64,000 bases of DNA from Syntrophus buswellii. GTDB lineage: Bacteria > Desulfobacterota > Syntrophia > Syntrophales > Syntrophaceae. Shown in pieces: positions 45,927-54,396 of the stretch. Location of the stretch: assembly GCF_046097065.1 (NCBI RefSeq), contig NZ_CP175563.1, positions 1,736,001 through 1,800,000 on the forward strand, given 5' to 3'. The position numbers were made by a program, and so were the translations under genes. Below the pieces are notes generated by a model, which worked only from the letters and a program-made list of their open reading frames with translations, was not told where the DNA came from and ran no database searches. Numbering within the stretch: the first letter of the stretch is position 1; every line of letters begins with the position of its first letter.

Positions 45927-47282
45927 ATGAATGACAAGATCCTTGATCTGGGAAAAGGTCCCATTGTGCCTCTGCTGCTCAGAATGAGCGGACCGTCCAT
46001 TGCCGCCATGCTCATCATGGCGTTTTTCAACCTCATTGAAGCCTTCTGGCTGGCCCGTTTAAGCTCTAAAGCCATGGCGGCTTTAACCATCTGCTTTCCC
46101 ATCCTGCTGGTTTTTGGCGGCATCGGAGTAGGAACGGGGATAGGCGCCGGTTCCTACGCCGCCCGGATGTTCGGAGCGGAGGAATTTCTCAAGGCCCGCC
46201 AGACGGCGGGGCAGGTCTTTTTTCTTTCAGCCGCTCTGGGCGTTCTGCTTGCCGGGGTGATTCTAGCCGCTCCGGCTCCGATTCTGAAACTCTTCGGCGC
46301 CACGGACGAAATCCTCCCCCTTTCACGCCTCTATCTCGTCACGGTCATGCCCGGCGTCCCTTTTCTTTTTCTGATCATGATGATCAACAATCTCCTCCGG
46401 GCGGAAGGCAGGCCCAATGCCTCGATGCTTTCCGTTTTTTTTATTGCCGCGGTCAGCGCCATCCTTGAACCCCTGCTCATCTTCGGGCTGGGGCCTTTCC
46501 CCCGCCTGGAAATACAGGGGGCCGCCCTGGCCACGGTGATCTCCCAGATCTCGGGCGCTCTGCTGTCCTTTTATTACCTCCAGCAGAAAAGCTCAAAGTA
46601 TCGGCTGAAATGGAAACATCTACGCCCGAATCTCCCCATCATTTACTCCATTTATTCGACAGGATTTCCCTCTATCGTCATCAATCTGGTGGTCAGCCTG
46701 GGCATGCTGCTGCACAATTCCATCCTCGCCGGGTACAGCGACCTGGCCGTCGCCACTCTCGGCATTATCTTCCGGACAAATGGTCTGATCATGATGATGC
46801 TCTACGGCTTCGGGCAGGGTCTGATGCCGCTGGTGGGCTTCAGTGAAGGGGCCAGCCTCTATTCCAGGCTTTTGGAGACCGTCAAGGTCGCCGTCAGAAT
46901 CTCCGTCGGCATCGCCGTGCTGAGTTGCCTGGCTGTAGAAGTCTTCGCACATTCGATTGCAACGTTTTTCTCTCCCGACCCGCAGTTGCAGGCCCTGACG
47001 GAAACGGCCCTTCGCATCAACTTTTTAATGCTTTTGACCGCCGCCCCCAGCCTGATGTGGATCAACATGTTCATCGGCCTCGGGCGTGGAATCACGGCCA
47101 TGCTTCTCCTGGTTGCCCGCGACACCCTGGTCCTGTTTCCCCTTCTGTTCGGCCTGCCTCACCTTTTCGGCATCACCGGCGTGTGGATGGCCCAGCCCCT
47201 CGCCAATGCCCTGGCCTTTCTTTTTATCCTTTTCTGGACCAAACGCCAGTATCGTGTGTTCGAATCCCGGATGGCCGACTGA
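45927..47282 (+). CDS. MATE family efflux transporter
   Basis: 451 residues with about 12 membrane helices in two MatE repeats (first starts near LRMSGPSIAAMLIMAFFNLIEAFWLARL; second near 235). It would export cationic drugs or other small molecules by Na+ or H+ antiport. Substrate is not deducible. It sits alone on the plus strand. The 156-base spacer before it has no strong ribosome-binding site; a GCGCC precedes the ATG. Confidence 0.92.
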   Translation: MNDKILDLGKGPIVPLLLRMSGPSIAAMLIMAFFNLIEAFWLARLSSKAMAALTICFPILLVFGGIGVGTGIGAGSYAARMFGAEEFLKARQTAGQVFFLSAALGVLLAGVILAAPAPILKLFGATDEILPLSRLYLVTVMPGVPFLFLIMMINNLLRAEGRPNASMLSVFFIAAVSAILEPLLIFGLGPFPRLEIQGAALATVISQISGALLSFYYLQQKSSKYRLKWKHLRPNLPIIYSIYSTGFPSIVINLVVSLGMLLHNSILAGYSDLAVATLGIIFRTNGLIMMMLYGFGQGLMPLVGFSEGASLYSRLLETVKVAVRISVGIAVLSCLAVEVFAHSIATFFSPDPQLQALTETALRINFLMLLTAAPSLMWINMFIGLGRGITAMLLLVARDTLVLFPLLFGLPHLFGITGVWMAQPLANALAFLFILFWTKRQYRVFESRMAD

Positions 47283-47394
47283 ACATTGCGGTTCATATCC
47301 CCTGCAGGCTCAGATATCCCCACCATAGCGACGGTATCGGTTCACTGGTTATACCGGCGCACAGGCATTCTCCGGCTGGGAATGCCAGCGCGCA

Positions 47395-47901
47395 CTAACG
47401 CATCAACGCACGAACGAGTTCTTCGGGCTGCTCCGGTGTGATCAACCACGGACGCTTGCCGGAACGCTCGATCCACACGTAACCATCGGTGCGCGAGACA
47501 TACATCTGAACGACACCCCGGCGCCTCGTCCACAGCCAACCGAATCCTCCCCAGAGTCCGCCTGATCCGACCCGCACGCACCAGCCGGTTTCCGTCTTCA
47601 GTTCCTCCCCGTCGATCAGCCGCACATTCGAGATGTCCCTTCGCGGAATCCCTCTGCGTTTGAGGGGCCAGCACACCTCGATTCCACTGCGATGGACGAC
47701 AAACCGGCTCGGCCGGAACCGAAGCCAGATCCAAGCGTATACGGCGATGATTACCAGGGCGGGTTCGGCAGGCACCCTTTCCCCGAAGAGCGGCGCGGCA
47801 AGCAGTACAGCCGGCAGCGCCAGAAGAAGAAGCGTAACGGTCCGAATCATTGCGGACATCGGTGCCAGCCGGAAGCTCTCGGCGTTCGTCTCATCGCTCA
47901 T
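47395..47901 (-). CDS. PH-domain-like membrane protein, unknown
   Basis: 168 residues from ATG 47901, with GGAG six bases upstream; an upstream GTG/ATG at 47946 would overlap the next gene by 11 bases. Two membrane helices (about 16-55) are followed by a strand-rich region with FVVHRSGIEVCWPLKRRGIPRRDISNV, resembling bacterial PH/YdbT-like domains. The last third is rich in Trp, Gly and Arg (GGLWGGFGWLWTRRRG). Function unknown. It follows the glutamine amidotransferase gene in the same direction by 34 bases. Codon use looks Arg/CGC-richer than neighbours. Confidence 0.65.
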   Translation of the reverse strand: MSDETNAESFRLAPMSAMIRTVTLLLLALPAVLLAAPLFGERVPAEPALVIIAVYAWIWLRFRPSRFVVHRSGIEVCWPLKRRGIPRRDISNVRLIDGEELKTETGWCVRVGSGGLWGGFGWLWTRRRGVVQMYVSRTDGYVWIERSGKRPWLITPEQPEELVRALMR

Positions 47902-47935
47902 GAGTCGCTCCAACGCGGGGCACCCGTCGATGTCG

Positions 47936-48622
47936 CTATCGTACAAGATAGGACAGGACGCCGCTCATCAGATCATTGACCGATTGATAACGGCTTGGGT
48001 TAGCCGACAGAATTTCTTCCGCCGTTTGAACATATCGTGATGGAACGATCTCTTCGCGACAATGGAAGACAAGATCTTGCGCCAAATTCGGGGTTGTTTC
48101 GAGGTGGAACTGCAGGCCGATCACCTGCTTACCGAGTTGAAAGGCCTGGTTCCCGCACCCTTCACTCCTGGCGAGGCGTATCGCACGCGCAGGCAAATCA
48201 AAGGTTTCCCCGTGCCAGTGAAAAACGGTTTCCGAAGGCGGAAAACGGAAGGCGTCGTCATCGACTGGGGTAACGGCATGGATAGGAAACCAGCCGATTT
48301 CCTTTTCTGGGTTGGCAGTGACCTGCGCCCCCATGGCGTTTGCAATGAGCTGAGCGCCAAGGCATATTCCCAGGACAGGTTTCCCAGACTCGATCATTTC
48401 ACGGACAAAGTTCTTTTCCAGAGACAGCCATGGGAATCTTCCTTCATCATTCACACTCATAGGGCCGCCCATGATCACAAGCAAATCGATTTCTTTGCGA
48501 TCCGGTAAATCTGCTGCTTCAAAAAACCGTGTTCCGGTCAGATCGTACCCCTTGGAACCCAGCCAGGGTTCGACACTTCCAAGCCCTTCAAAAGGGACAT
48601 GCTGAAAATAGTGCGCCCGCAT
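47936..48622 (-). CDS. Class I glutamine amidotransferase-like protein
   Basis: 228 residues. Catalytic Cys in GICLGAQLIANAMGA, His and Glu in GLQFHLETTP, and the oxyanion segment VIMGGPMSVNDE. This is the family of stand-alone class I amidotransferases annotated as GMP-synthase-like. Without a synthetase partner in the operon the reaction is unknown; related proteins act as gamma-glutamyl hydrolases or in detoxification. GGAGAG precedes ATG 48622. Confidence 0.88.
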   Translation of the reverse strand: MRAHYFQHVPFEGLGSVEPWLGSKGYDLTGTRFFEAADLPDRKEIDLLVIMGGPMSVNDEGRFPWLSLEKNFVREMIESGKPVLGICLGAQLIANAMGAQVTANPEKEIGWFPIHAVTPVDDDAFRFPPSETVFHWHGETFDLPARAIRLARSEGCGNQAFQLGKQVIGLQFHLETTPNLAQDLVFHCREEIVPSRYVQTAEEILSANPSRYQSVNDLMSGVLSYLVR

Positions 48623-48863
48623 TTTCTCTCCAGTGATGGCCGACGACGCGTTTCAGCCGCGCTGATTTTCCGCGCCGGGCAATGGACAGTGTTCATAACG
48701 GCAGGCAGGCCATGATTCCGGTCCGCTCGGTCCAGGGATTGACATGCCGTATCCAATTTCCATAGGGATCTACCGTGAAGCAGGAGGCATGCCCGGCAGT
48801 GTGAAGCCGGATAACGAAGCGGCGCAGCTTGGCCCCGTCCGAATCCATGCCATTGCCTGGCAT

Positions 48864-49667
48864 TCATGTTTTTCCCACGGCCTTGAAGAATGTGTAACAA
48901 AAGGTACCGTCCGGCTCGGTTGTCCGATATAAAGCCTGGATTCCCCTGTCGAAGGTAGCGGGGTCTATGATGCCTTCCTCGATGGCCGACTGACGCACCC
49001 CCTCGATCATTGCCGTGAATGTTCTTTTCGTGAAACCGTCGACGATCTCCGGCCTGCTGGAATCGGCATAGACCATCCGGGGGGATACCCGGACTTCGCT
49101 AAACCCGGCAGTGACCAGCAACGGATACAGGGATCTTCCGATTCGCGCGTTTCCTCCGGCGCGGGACTGCAGTTCGACCTGGCAGGAAATCGCGGCATGC
49201 GCGGCACGGCTGTCAGGATAAAAAAAGGCGGAACCATGGTCGCCTTCAATAACCGTCATTGTTCCGCCTGGCCGCAGACACGCCTTCAGCCTTTGCAACG
49301 CAAGGCCCGGATCGTTCAGATGTTCCAGGACAAAGCAGACAAAGACGTGATCAAATGGTGCTTCAGCAAAGGGCAAAGAGTAGAGGTCACCCTGCTGGAA
49401 CCGGACATTGGTCAGCCCCGCCGCGCGGATCTTCTCTTCGGCCTGCAGGATCGAAGCCGCAGAGATGTCCATGGATACGATCGAGGCTCCAGGGCTGTTC
49501 CGCGCCAGCGTCAGCGTTTGTGCGCCGACTCCGCAGCCGGCTTCCAGGACGAGGCTTCCCGCTGGGTATGCCGTGTCGGAATGCAGCAGATCGATCAGGG
49601 TGTTGGCCTGATCCTGTAAGCGGATGTTCTCCTGCAGATCGTACCCGTGGACATAGGCTTTTGTCAT
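48864..49667 (-). CDS. SAM-dependent methyltransferase (class I)
   Basis: 267 residues. SAM-binding motif I VLEAGCGVGAQTL, motif II SIVSMDISA, motif post-I FQQGDLYSLPFAEAPFDHVFVCFVLEHL, and LRPGGTMTVIEGDHGS. It is of the small-molecule or ubiquinone/menaquinone-type group; substrate unknown. AAGGAGAG precedes ATG 49667. It is flanked by loosely packed accessory DNA. Confidence 0.88.
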   Translation of the reverse strand: MTKAYVHGYDLQENIRLQDQANTLIDLLHSDTAYPAGSLVLEAGCGVGAQTLTLARNSPGASIVSMDISAASILQAEEKIRAAGLTNVRFQQGDLYSLPFAEAPFDHVFVCFVLEHLNDPGLALQRLKACLRPGGTMTVIEGDHGSAFFYPDSRAAHAAISCQVELQSRAGGNARIGRSLYPLLVTAGFSEVRVSPRMVYADSSRPEIVDGFTKRTFTAMIEGVRQSAIEEGIIDPATFDRGIQALYRTTEPDGTFCYTFFKAVGKT

Positions 49668-49827
49668 GGCATTGCTCTCCTTGCCTTACATCTGCCGAGC
49701 CCTGAGGGCGGCTTGTCCGCCCGGGTCGGCTCGATTCGTCATGTCCTTACAATATCGTCCGCCCTGAAAAATCCCGTCCCCGTTTTCTGTCCGACGGCAT
49801 GGCGTTGCCAGCAGGTCATAACACCAT

Positions 49828-50127
49828 CTATTGCCCCTTGTACAGCCTATTCCGTTTCCGCATTCTTAACGTCGGGTACTTAAGATTCCCCGGCATCCGG
49901 ACATGAAACCCTTCGCTCAGATCGGACACATCCAAGAGTTGGTATATCGGCGAGACGCATCGCGGTCTCTTTTCACGCAGTCCTACGGTGTGTTTCCGGA
50001 TTCTGTCATACGAATGGAGGATCTGTTCTTTTCTCTTTTTTGCATAACGGGGAATGTGAACCGCCCGGGGTGAGACGTAATAAGGCCGCTTCAGCGGAGC
50101 CGGTCTCAAGCCGCACAATAAGCTCAA
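49828..50127 (-). CDS. Possible small basic protein, doubtful
   Basis: 99 codons with no family I recognise; rich in Arg, Lys, Tyr and Leu, with no membrane segment. The region (49668-50202) otherwise has no gene; a 53-codon open frame on the opposite strand (49912-50073) is equally unconvincing. No clear ribosome-binding site precedes the first ATG. It may be a relic of a mobile element rather than an active gene. Confidence 0.22.
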   Translation of the reverse strand: MSLLCGLRPAPLKRPYYVSPRAVHIPRYAKKRKEQILHSYDRIRKHTVGLREKRPRCVSPIYQLLDVSDLSEGFHVRMPGNLKYPTLRMRKRNRLYKGQ

Positions 50128-50202
50128 AATGAGACGCGCAAGCCCGCTAGGTCGACTGCGGCATTCTTTGGGGCGCTGCCGCGGGTGTCATCGTCAGGAT
50201 CT

Positions 50203-50772
50203 TCACGGCATCACCGCCAGATGGAAGCGCTTCCAGTGACCTGGATAGCGTTCACCGTCCCATCTTTCCCCCAATGCATAGTGGGGACCCAATTCCCATG
50301 TCCCAGCCGTATCAAGCGTCCTTTCTCCTGAGGTTGTGATTTTTTCCAGGGGCATCATGGTCCTGTTGATTTTCAGGTAGGCAAAATCTTTCTGCTTTCC
50401 AGATGGGTCGTAGGCCGTAACCCATATCCCCAGTAGATCAACCGGCTTGTCGCCGGCATTCTGCAGCGTAAATTCCACCCGGATCCGTTCATTTACCTTG
50501 GGCGGGTTGTGGACGCTTTTTGCCGTTAACTCCAGAAAGCGTATCCCGTGACTGTTTGTATCCGGCACATTGTCTTCATAGACGGTGACAGATCCTGGAG
50601 GAAACAATGGAAAGAGCCCGACCGCAATCAGGATCAGTCCAAACAGTCCCAGAACCACCTGACGGACACGCGAACTCAGAAGCGGAATTTCAATTCCAAA
50701 AGCTTTGAGGCCTCCTCCCACAATGGCAGCGATCAAACAGGTGAGACCCGTAATGAGGAGTGTCTGCTGCAT
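50203..50772 (-). CDS. Membrane-anchored protein of unknown function
   Basis: 189 residues. Two membrane helices (about 4-24 and 36-57) are followed by a soluble, strand-rich domain (about 65-185) with immunoglobulin-like alternation (IRVEFTLQNAGDKPVDLLGIWVTAYDPSGK). I do not recognise a family. The soluble part is probably extracytoplasmic. A weak AAGAGAG lies before ATG 50772. Confidence 0.55.
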   Translation of the reverse strand: MQQTLLITGLTCLIAAIVGGGLKAFGIEIPLLSSRVRQVVLGLFGLILIAVGLFPLFPPGSVTVYEDNVPDTNSHGIRFLELTAKSVHNPPKVNERIRVEFTLQNAGDKPVDLLGIWVTAYDPSGKQKDFAYLKINRTMMPLEKITTSGERTLDTAGTWELGPHYALGERWDGERYPGHWKRFHLAVMP

Positions 50773-50882
50773 GGCATTCTCTCTTGTTAATGGTTATTGA
50801 TGGAGCATCCCCGCTTGACACGAAACGAACCCGGAGTGCCGGAGGAGGGCATGATCGCCTTCAGCACCCGGCCGGCGTCTTC

Positions 50883-51199
50883 TCATCGTCGTTTCTCCAT
50901 GAAGACAAGGCGGACATCCAACGACAGATCCTCTTCGCGATACGCTTCATACCCGAGCCTTTCGTAAAGGCGGATATTGTTCATGCTCTTGTTGCCGGTA
51001 AAGAGCTCAACCGATCCGCTTCAGAAAACGCCTTCTCCAGGCTCTTCATAAGCGTAGTGCCGATTCCCGTTCCCTGGTAATGCAGGTGAACGACCAGTCT
51101 GCCAATCAGGCACGTACCCGAACGAAGTGAATCTCTCACGGAGCCCACGATTCTTCACTCGAGAATGGCCTTAAGGAATATCCTGGTTTCAAATTCCGC
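50883..51199 (-). pseudogene. Decayed GNAT acetyltransferase
   Basis: The minus strand encodes recognisable GNAT segments in two frames. One frame gives AEFETRIFLKAILE, stop (TGA at 51155-51157), then RIVGSVRDSLRSGTCLIGRLVVHLHYQGTGIG (the acetyl-CoA-binding Q/RxxGxG region) and a helix to EADR. Near 51005-51015 the frame shifts and continues as ELFTGNKSMNNIRLYERLGYEA to EKRR and a stop at 50883. At least one nonsense mutation and one frameshift are present, and the N-terminus is missing or unrecognisable. The parent would have been an N-acetyltransferase. Confidence 0.7.
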
Positions 51200-51760
51200 C
51201 CCTCACACTCTCTGTCGCAGCGATACCTATCGCACAGAACAGACCTGTTGTCAATGATTTCTCCATCATATTAGCTACTTCAGCGGCATAATCGCCAAGG
51301 GATTCTCGGGGTAAAGGACCGGGGGCCTTCCCTTTCCAGCTGGCCAAAACGAATAAGCCGGCCTAAATGTTCCCAATGCGCTCGTTATCCGACATAAGCA
51401 TGCGTTGGATCATCCCCGGGATCATCAACTGGGGGAACGTATTGTAATGGCTCTCACCCGGGCTTGCAAATGTCCGCCAACGGTAATGGGGAAGTCGGTG
51501 AAAAGGCCGAATTCGATGAAAAAGTCGGTTGCCATCCTTTCGGACACAGTCATGCGATGCACATTCCGGAGATACTCCAACGATCTTTTCAGTTTTTATG
51601 AATTTAGAAACTCAATATCCTTATGTTCCAGAATCGAAAGTTCCCATTCTGCAAAAGCCGGATACATCTAATGGAGATAAAATTCATGCTCGATAATGAG
51701 ATGGGGAGAGAACAGGTCTCTGCAATTCTGGATGAGACGATCTACTTTTACTCAGAATAA

Positions 51761-51791
51761 AGCGGGGCCGAGCTGCAAGCCCTGCCCCGCT
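51761..51791 (-). terminator. Terminator after the VPLPA-CTERM-like gene
   Basis: An 8-base perfect stem (AGCGGGGC with GCCCCGCT) with internal GCTGC/GCAGC-like pairing in the loop, followed on the minus strand by TTATTCT, 37 bases past the stop of the gene at 51828. Confidence 0.65.
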
Positions 51792-51827
51792 TGAGTGCCT
51801 TTCAGGTTTTTTCTTTCAAATCCCTCT

Positions 51828-52367
51828 CTATTTCAAATACCTCTTTCTCATTGCGCCAAGAGCAACGAGACCCGGTGCAAAAAGAAGAACGGCCGGGGGA
51901 AGCGGTACGGCACTGGAGGTATAGGCAAACGTGTAAAGCTGACCAGTACCAGATCCCACATTATCGACCCCGCTGGCGTTGAAGTTTATGTAGAGAGTGT
52001 CCGCCGTGAAGGACAGTATCGGATCAACGGGCGGCGGGTATCCTCCGATTGAGACAAGGTTCAGAGATGTGAAGAGCGTGGCACCCGTAAGGTTTTTGAA
52101 GACAAATCCATTCCACCCGGAACCGCCACTCCATCCCATGGTCACGTTCTCTATCGTTATTTCGCCAGCCTTGACATCGATACTTCCAACTCCGGAACCT
52201 GCATACCACTCGCTTCCGGGATCGACAACCGTGCCCGTCCAAGACGAATAGACACTTCCAGCTGACGGATACCACCATTCAATTTGTAACGTCTCACCTA
52301 CGACTGAACCATAAGCAGGTGCCACAAAAAAAGCAAATAGAACCAAGACCAAACCAAACCGTTTCAT
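51828..52367 (-). CDS. VPLPA-CTERM-like exported protein
   Basis: 179 residues from ATG 52367 (AAAGGAGT 8 bases upstream). A signal peptide (about 1-20) is followed by a secreted region rich in Gly, Ser, Trp and Thr, with no recognised domain. The C-terminus has VPLPPA, a hydrophobic helix (VLLFAPGLVALGAM) and the basic tail RKRYLK. This tripartite end is the sorting signal of the PEP-CTERM/VPLPA-CTERM group, processed by exosortases in exopolysaccharide-producing Gram-negatives. No exosortase gene is visible in the window. It would be a surface or matrix protein. Confidence 0.8.
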   Translation of the reverse strand: MKRFGLVLVLFAFFVAPAYGSVVGETLQIEWWYPSAGSVYSSWTGTVVDPGSEWYAGSGVGSIDVKAGEITIENVTMGWSGGSGWNGFVFKNLTGATLFTSLNLVSIGGYPPPVDPILSFTADTLYINFNASGVDNVGSGTGQLYTFAYTSSAVPLPPAVLLFAPGLVALGAMRKRYLK

Positions 52368-53126
52368 GGGGTTTACTCCTTTCATGAATGCATTTCAGAA
52401 TTAAGGAAAAGTATCTTTTCGGCTTCCTCGTCCTTTATTGAGCGTCATGCCTGGTCTAATGACTCAGCTTACATGTTTTTACTCAAAGCTGACCAACCAG
52501 AATCAAACGCCAGTTCAGCCAGGGATGCTCCGCTTGGACGCTGTTGGCTATGTTTTGGACCTTTGGTACGCTGTCGTCGGAAATGAGGGGGAGAGGGCGT
52601 TTCAGATATCTTCTCTGATGAGTAGATTCCGGATGGTCACTCTCTATGGAATCGGGTTTTCCCCCTGTTTCAGTTGTTCTTCACCCCCTTTCCACGTACT
52701 CAGATCCAAAATCCCGCATATCGAGGCAATAACATGAAAGGTGTGAGATGAATGACCGTTATTCACGTCCTGAGTTTGCTTATCCCTTTGCAGAACCACT
52801 AAAGTTGCTTCCTGGAACAATAAAACATAAATCGTCCCTTGACAATCGGGGATATCCCGTTATTTTTTGCACTTAACGCTTACACCAAGCTCGCAACATT
52901 TTATCTTCCATAGGGTTTTTTACTTAAGAAATGGTCGGAATCACGGGATACTTTTGCTAAACCTGCCAGATATCCGTAACCCGTTAATCGAGAAACCAAT
53001 GGCTCGTGCTCAATTCTTTGGAAGACGTTGACCCGAACGATTTAAATAAGGTTGAAGGGACCATCGGCAAAAGAAAATAAATTCATCAGCAGGATTCATC
53101 TCCACCTGGTTCAAGTGTAATATCGA

Positions 53127-53163
53127 GGATGGCGGAAATGATCCGGTTCGTATGCCGCCATCC
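53127..53163. repeat. Palindrome, copy 1
   Basis: Arms GGATGGCGG (53127-53135) and CCGCCATCC (53155-53163) separated by 19 bases. The same arms occur again at 53275-53306. Confidence 0.6.
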
Positions 53164-53274
53164 CCACGGCATGGCACCTTATTTTCATTGACACACCTTG
53201 ATGAATTCCCTATATTCCCGCATCGGAAGTACATGTATTTACGAGATTTCATCTTCGATTTCCGGAACGTCCTC

Positions 53275-53306
53275 CCGCCATCCGCAGATATCATGCCGGA
53301 TGGCGG
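53275..53306. repeat. Palindrome, copy 2
   Basis: Arms CCGCCATCC (53275-53283) and GGATGGCGG (53298-53306) separated by 14 bases; the arms match those of the first copy, in the opposite order. This could be REP-like or a relic of an element's ends. Confidence 0.6.
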
Positions 53307-53703
53307 AACTCCAGGCTGGCATCGAATATGGGAAAGGAAGGCTCAGACCACCAAACCCGGAACGAACGGCTCCGGACGGAATCGCCCGGCGGAGGGCGTT
53401 CTTTCCGGACGCCACCCGTAAAATCCCGCGTGAGCTGGGCCGGATCATCACCTGCAGGAGGATCATGCTCCTTGCCCTGGCTGGGTGTGCCGCACTTTCC
53501 TCGACGCCCAGCTGACGGCTCTGCTCTTCGTGGAAGGGAAGCTCCTTTCTACCTGCTGCCCTCTCATGAAGATCTACCGGTTCGTCAACGTTAACGGAAC
53601 GCTCACAGATTCGACATTGCCTCCTGTGGTTCGTCATCGTCTCCTGCATCTTCCTGCTGGGCGTCGAGGCGGTCTAAAACCTGGGAAAGAAGGGTGGCTA
53701 CAA

Positions 53704-54396
53704 ATGATATACCAGGATCTTCCAACAAGCATGGCCGATCGCGTCCACCGCTGGGTGGTCATTGCTCTCCAGGTGGTCATGGCCATCGAGCTCGTTGTGC
53801 TGCTTTTCGAGGGCCAGTGGATGACGGCCTTCACCGTGAGTCTCATCATGGCGATCACCGCGGCACCCGTTGTTTTCAGGAAAAGCCTCCCGGTAAACAT
53901 ATCCCCCGAGTTCCAGTTGCTGGCCATCGTGTTCATGTTCGCCGCCCTTTTCCTGGGAGAGGTCAGGAACTTCTACGAACGGTTCTGGTGGTGGGATATC
54001 GCTCTGCACACCACATCGGGCCTGCTCCTGGGCATCCTGGGCTTCCTCCTCATATACGTGCTCAACGAGGTTGACCGCATCGACGTCCACATGCTCCCGC
54101 GGTTCGTGGCGTTCTTCGCATTCACCTTCGCCGTGGCCATGGGTGCGCTCTGGGAGATCTTCGAGTTTGCCATGGACCGAGTCTTCGGCATGAACATGCA
54201 GAAGCCCATGGCGGGCGACCCGTCGGGCCTGACGGACACCATGTGGGATCTCATCGTGGATGCCCTGGGGGCACTGGCCGTCAGCCTGCTGGGCTGGTGG
54301 TACATGGTCCGCGAGAGGCAGTCCTTCATCGAGCTCTGGATACGGCGATTCATCATGCGAAACCCCCGTCTTTTCCGGGAGGGCGTTCATGAGTGA
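53704..54396 (+). CDS. DUF2238/YjdF-type membrane protein
   Basis: 230 residues from ATG 53704; the frame is open back to 53485 but that part looks noncoding. About six membrane helices. Typical segments include RNFYERFWWWDIALHTTSGLLLGILGF, with conserved His and charged residues, and FAFTFAVAMGALWEIFEFAMDRVFG, as in the DUF2238 (YjdF) family. Function unknown. The gene overlaps mgtE by 8 bases (ATGAGTGA), suggesting coupled expression. Codon use is strongly G/C-ending (CTG, GTG, ATC, GCC) compared with the housekeeping genes upstream. Confidence 0.8.
   Translation: MIYQDLPTSMADRVHRWVVIALQVVMAIELVVLLFEGQWMTAFTVSLIMAITAAPVVFRKSLPVNISPEFQLLAIVFMFAALFLGEVRNFYERFWWWDIALHTTSGLLLGILGFLLIYVLNEVDRIDVHMLPRFVAFFAFTFAVAMGALWEIFEFAMDRVFGMNMQKPMAGDPSGLTDTMWDLIVDALGALAVSLLGWWYMVRERQSFIELWIRRFIMRNPRLFREGVHE

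Larger units (their letters stand above)
52368..53703. other. Gene-poor region with relics and palindromes
   Basis: About 1.3 kb without a convincing gene. At 52644-52859 the minus strand has a 72-codon open stretch without a start that continues in other frames further downstream, which reads like a decayed gene. Two palindromes with the same 9-base arms lie at 53127-53163 and 53275-53306. From 53440 the base composition rises in G+C toward the DUF2238/mgtE pair, and a frame ending at TAA 53675 encodes a membrane-helix-like tail (LLWFVIVSCIFLLGVEAV) that may be the truncated end of a gene. Confidence 0.5.

Noticed and set aside
52438..52737. A 99-codon plus-strand frame
   Set aside because: No ribosome-binding site, no family and it lies over protein-like minus-strand relic sequence.
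53127..53306. Short CRISPR array
   Set aside because: Only two palindrome copies in opposite orientation with unequal spacing; no cas gene.
53485..53703. N-terminal extension of the DUF2238 protein
   Set aside because: The frame is open, but the translation has no family similarity, lacks the hydrophobic pattern of the protein and overlaps a relic in another frame.
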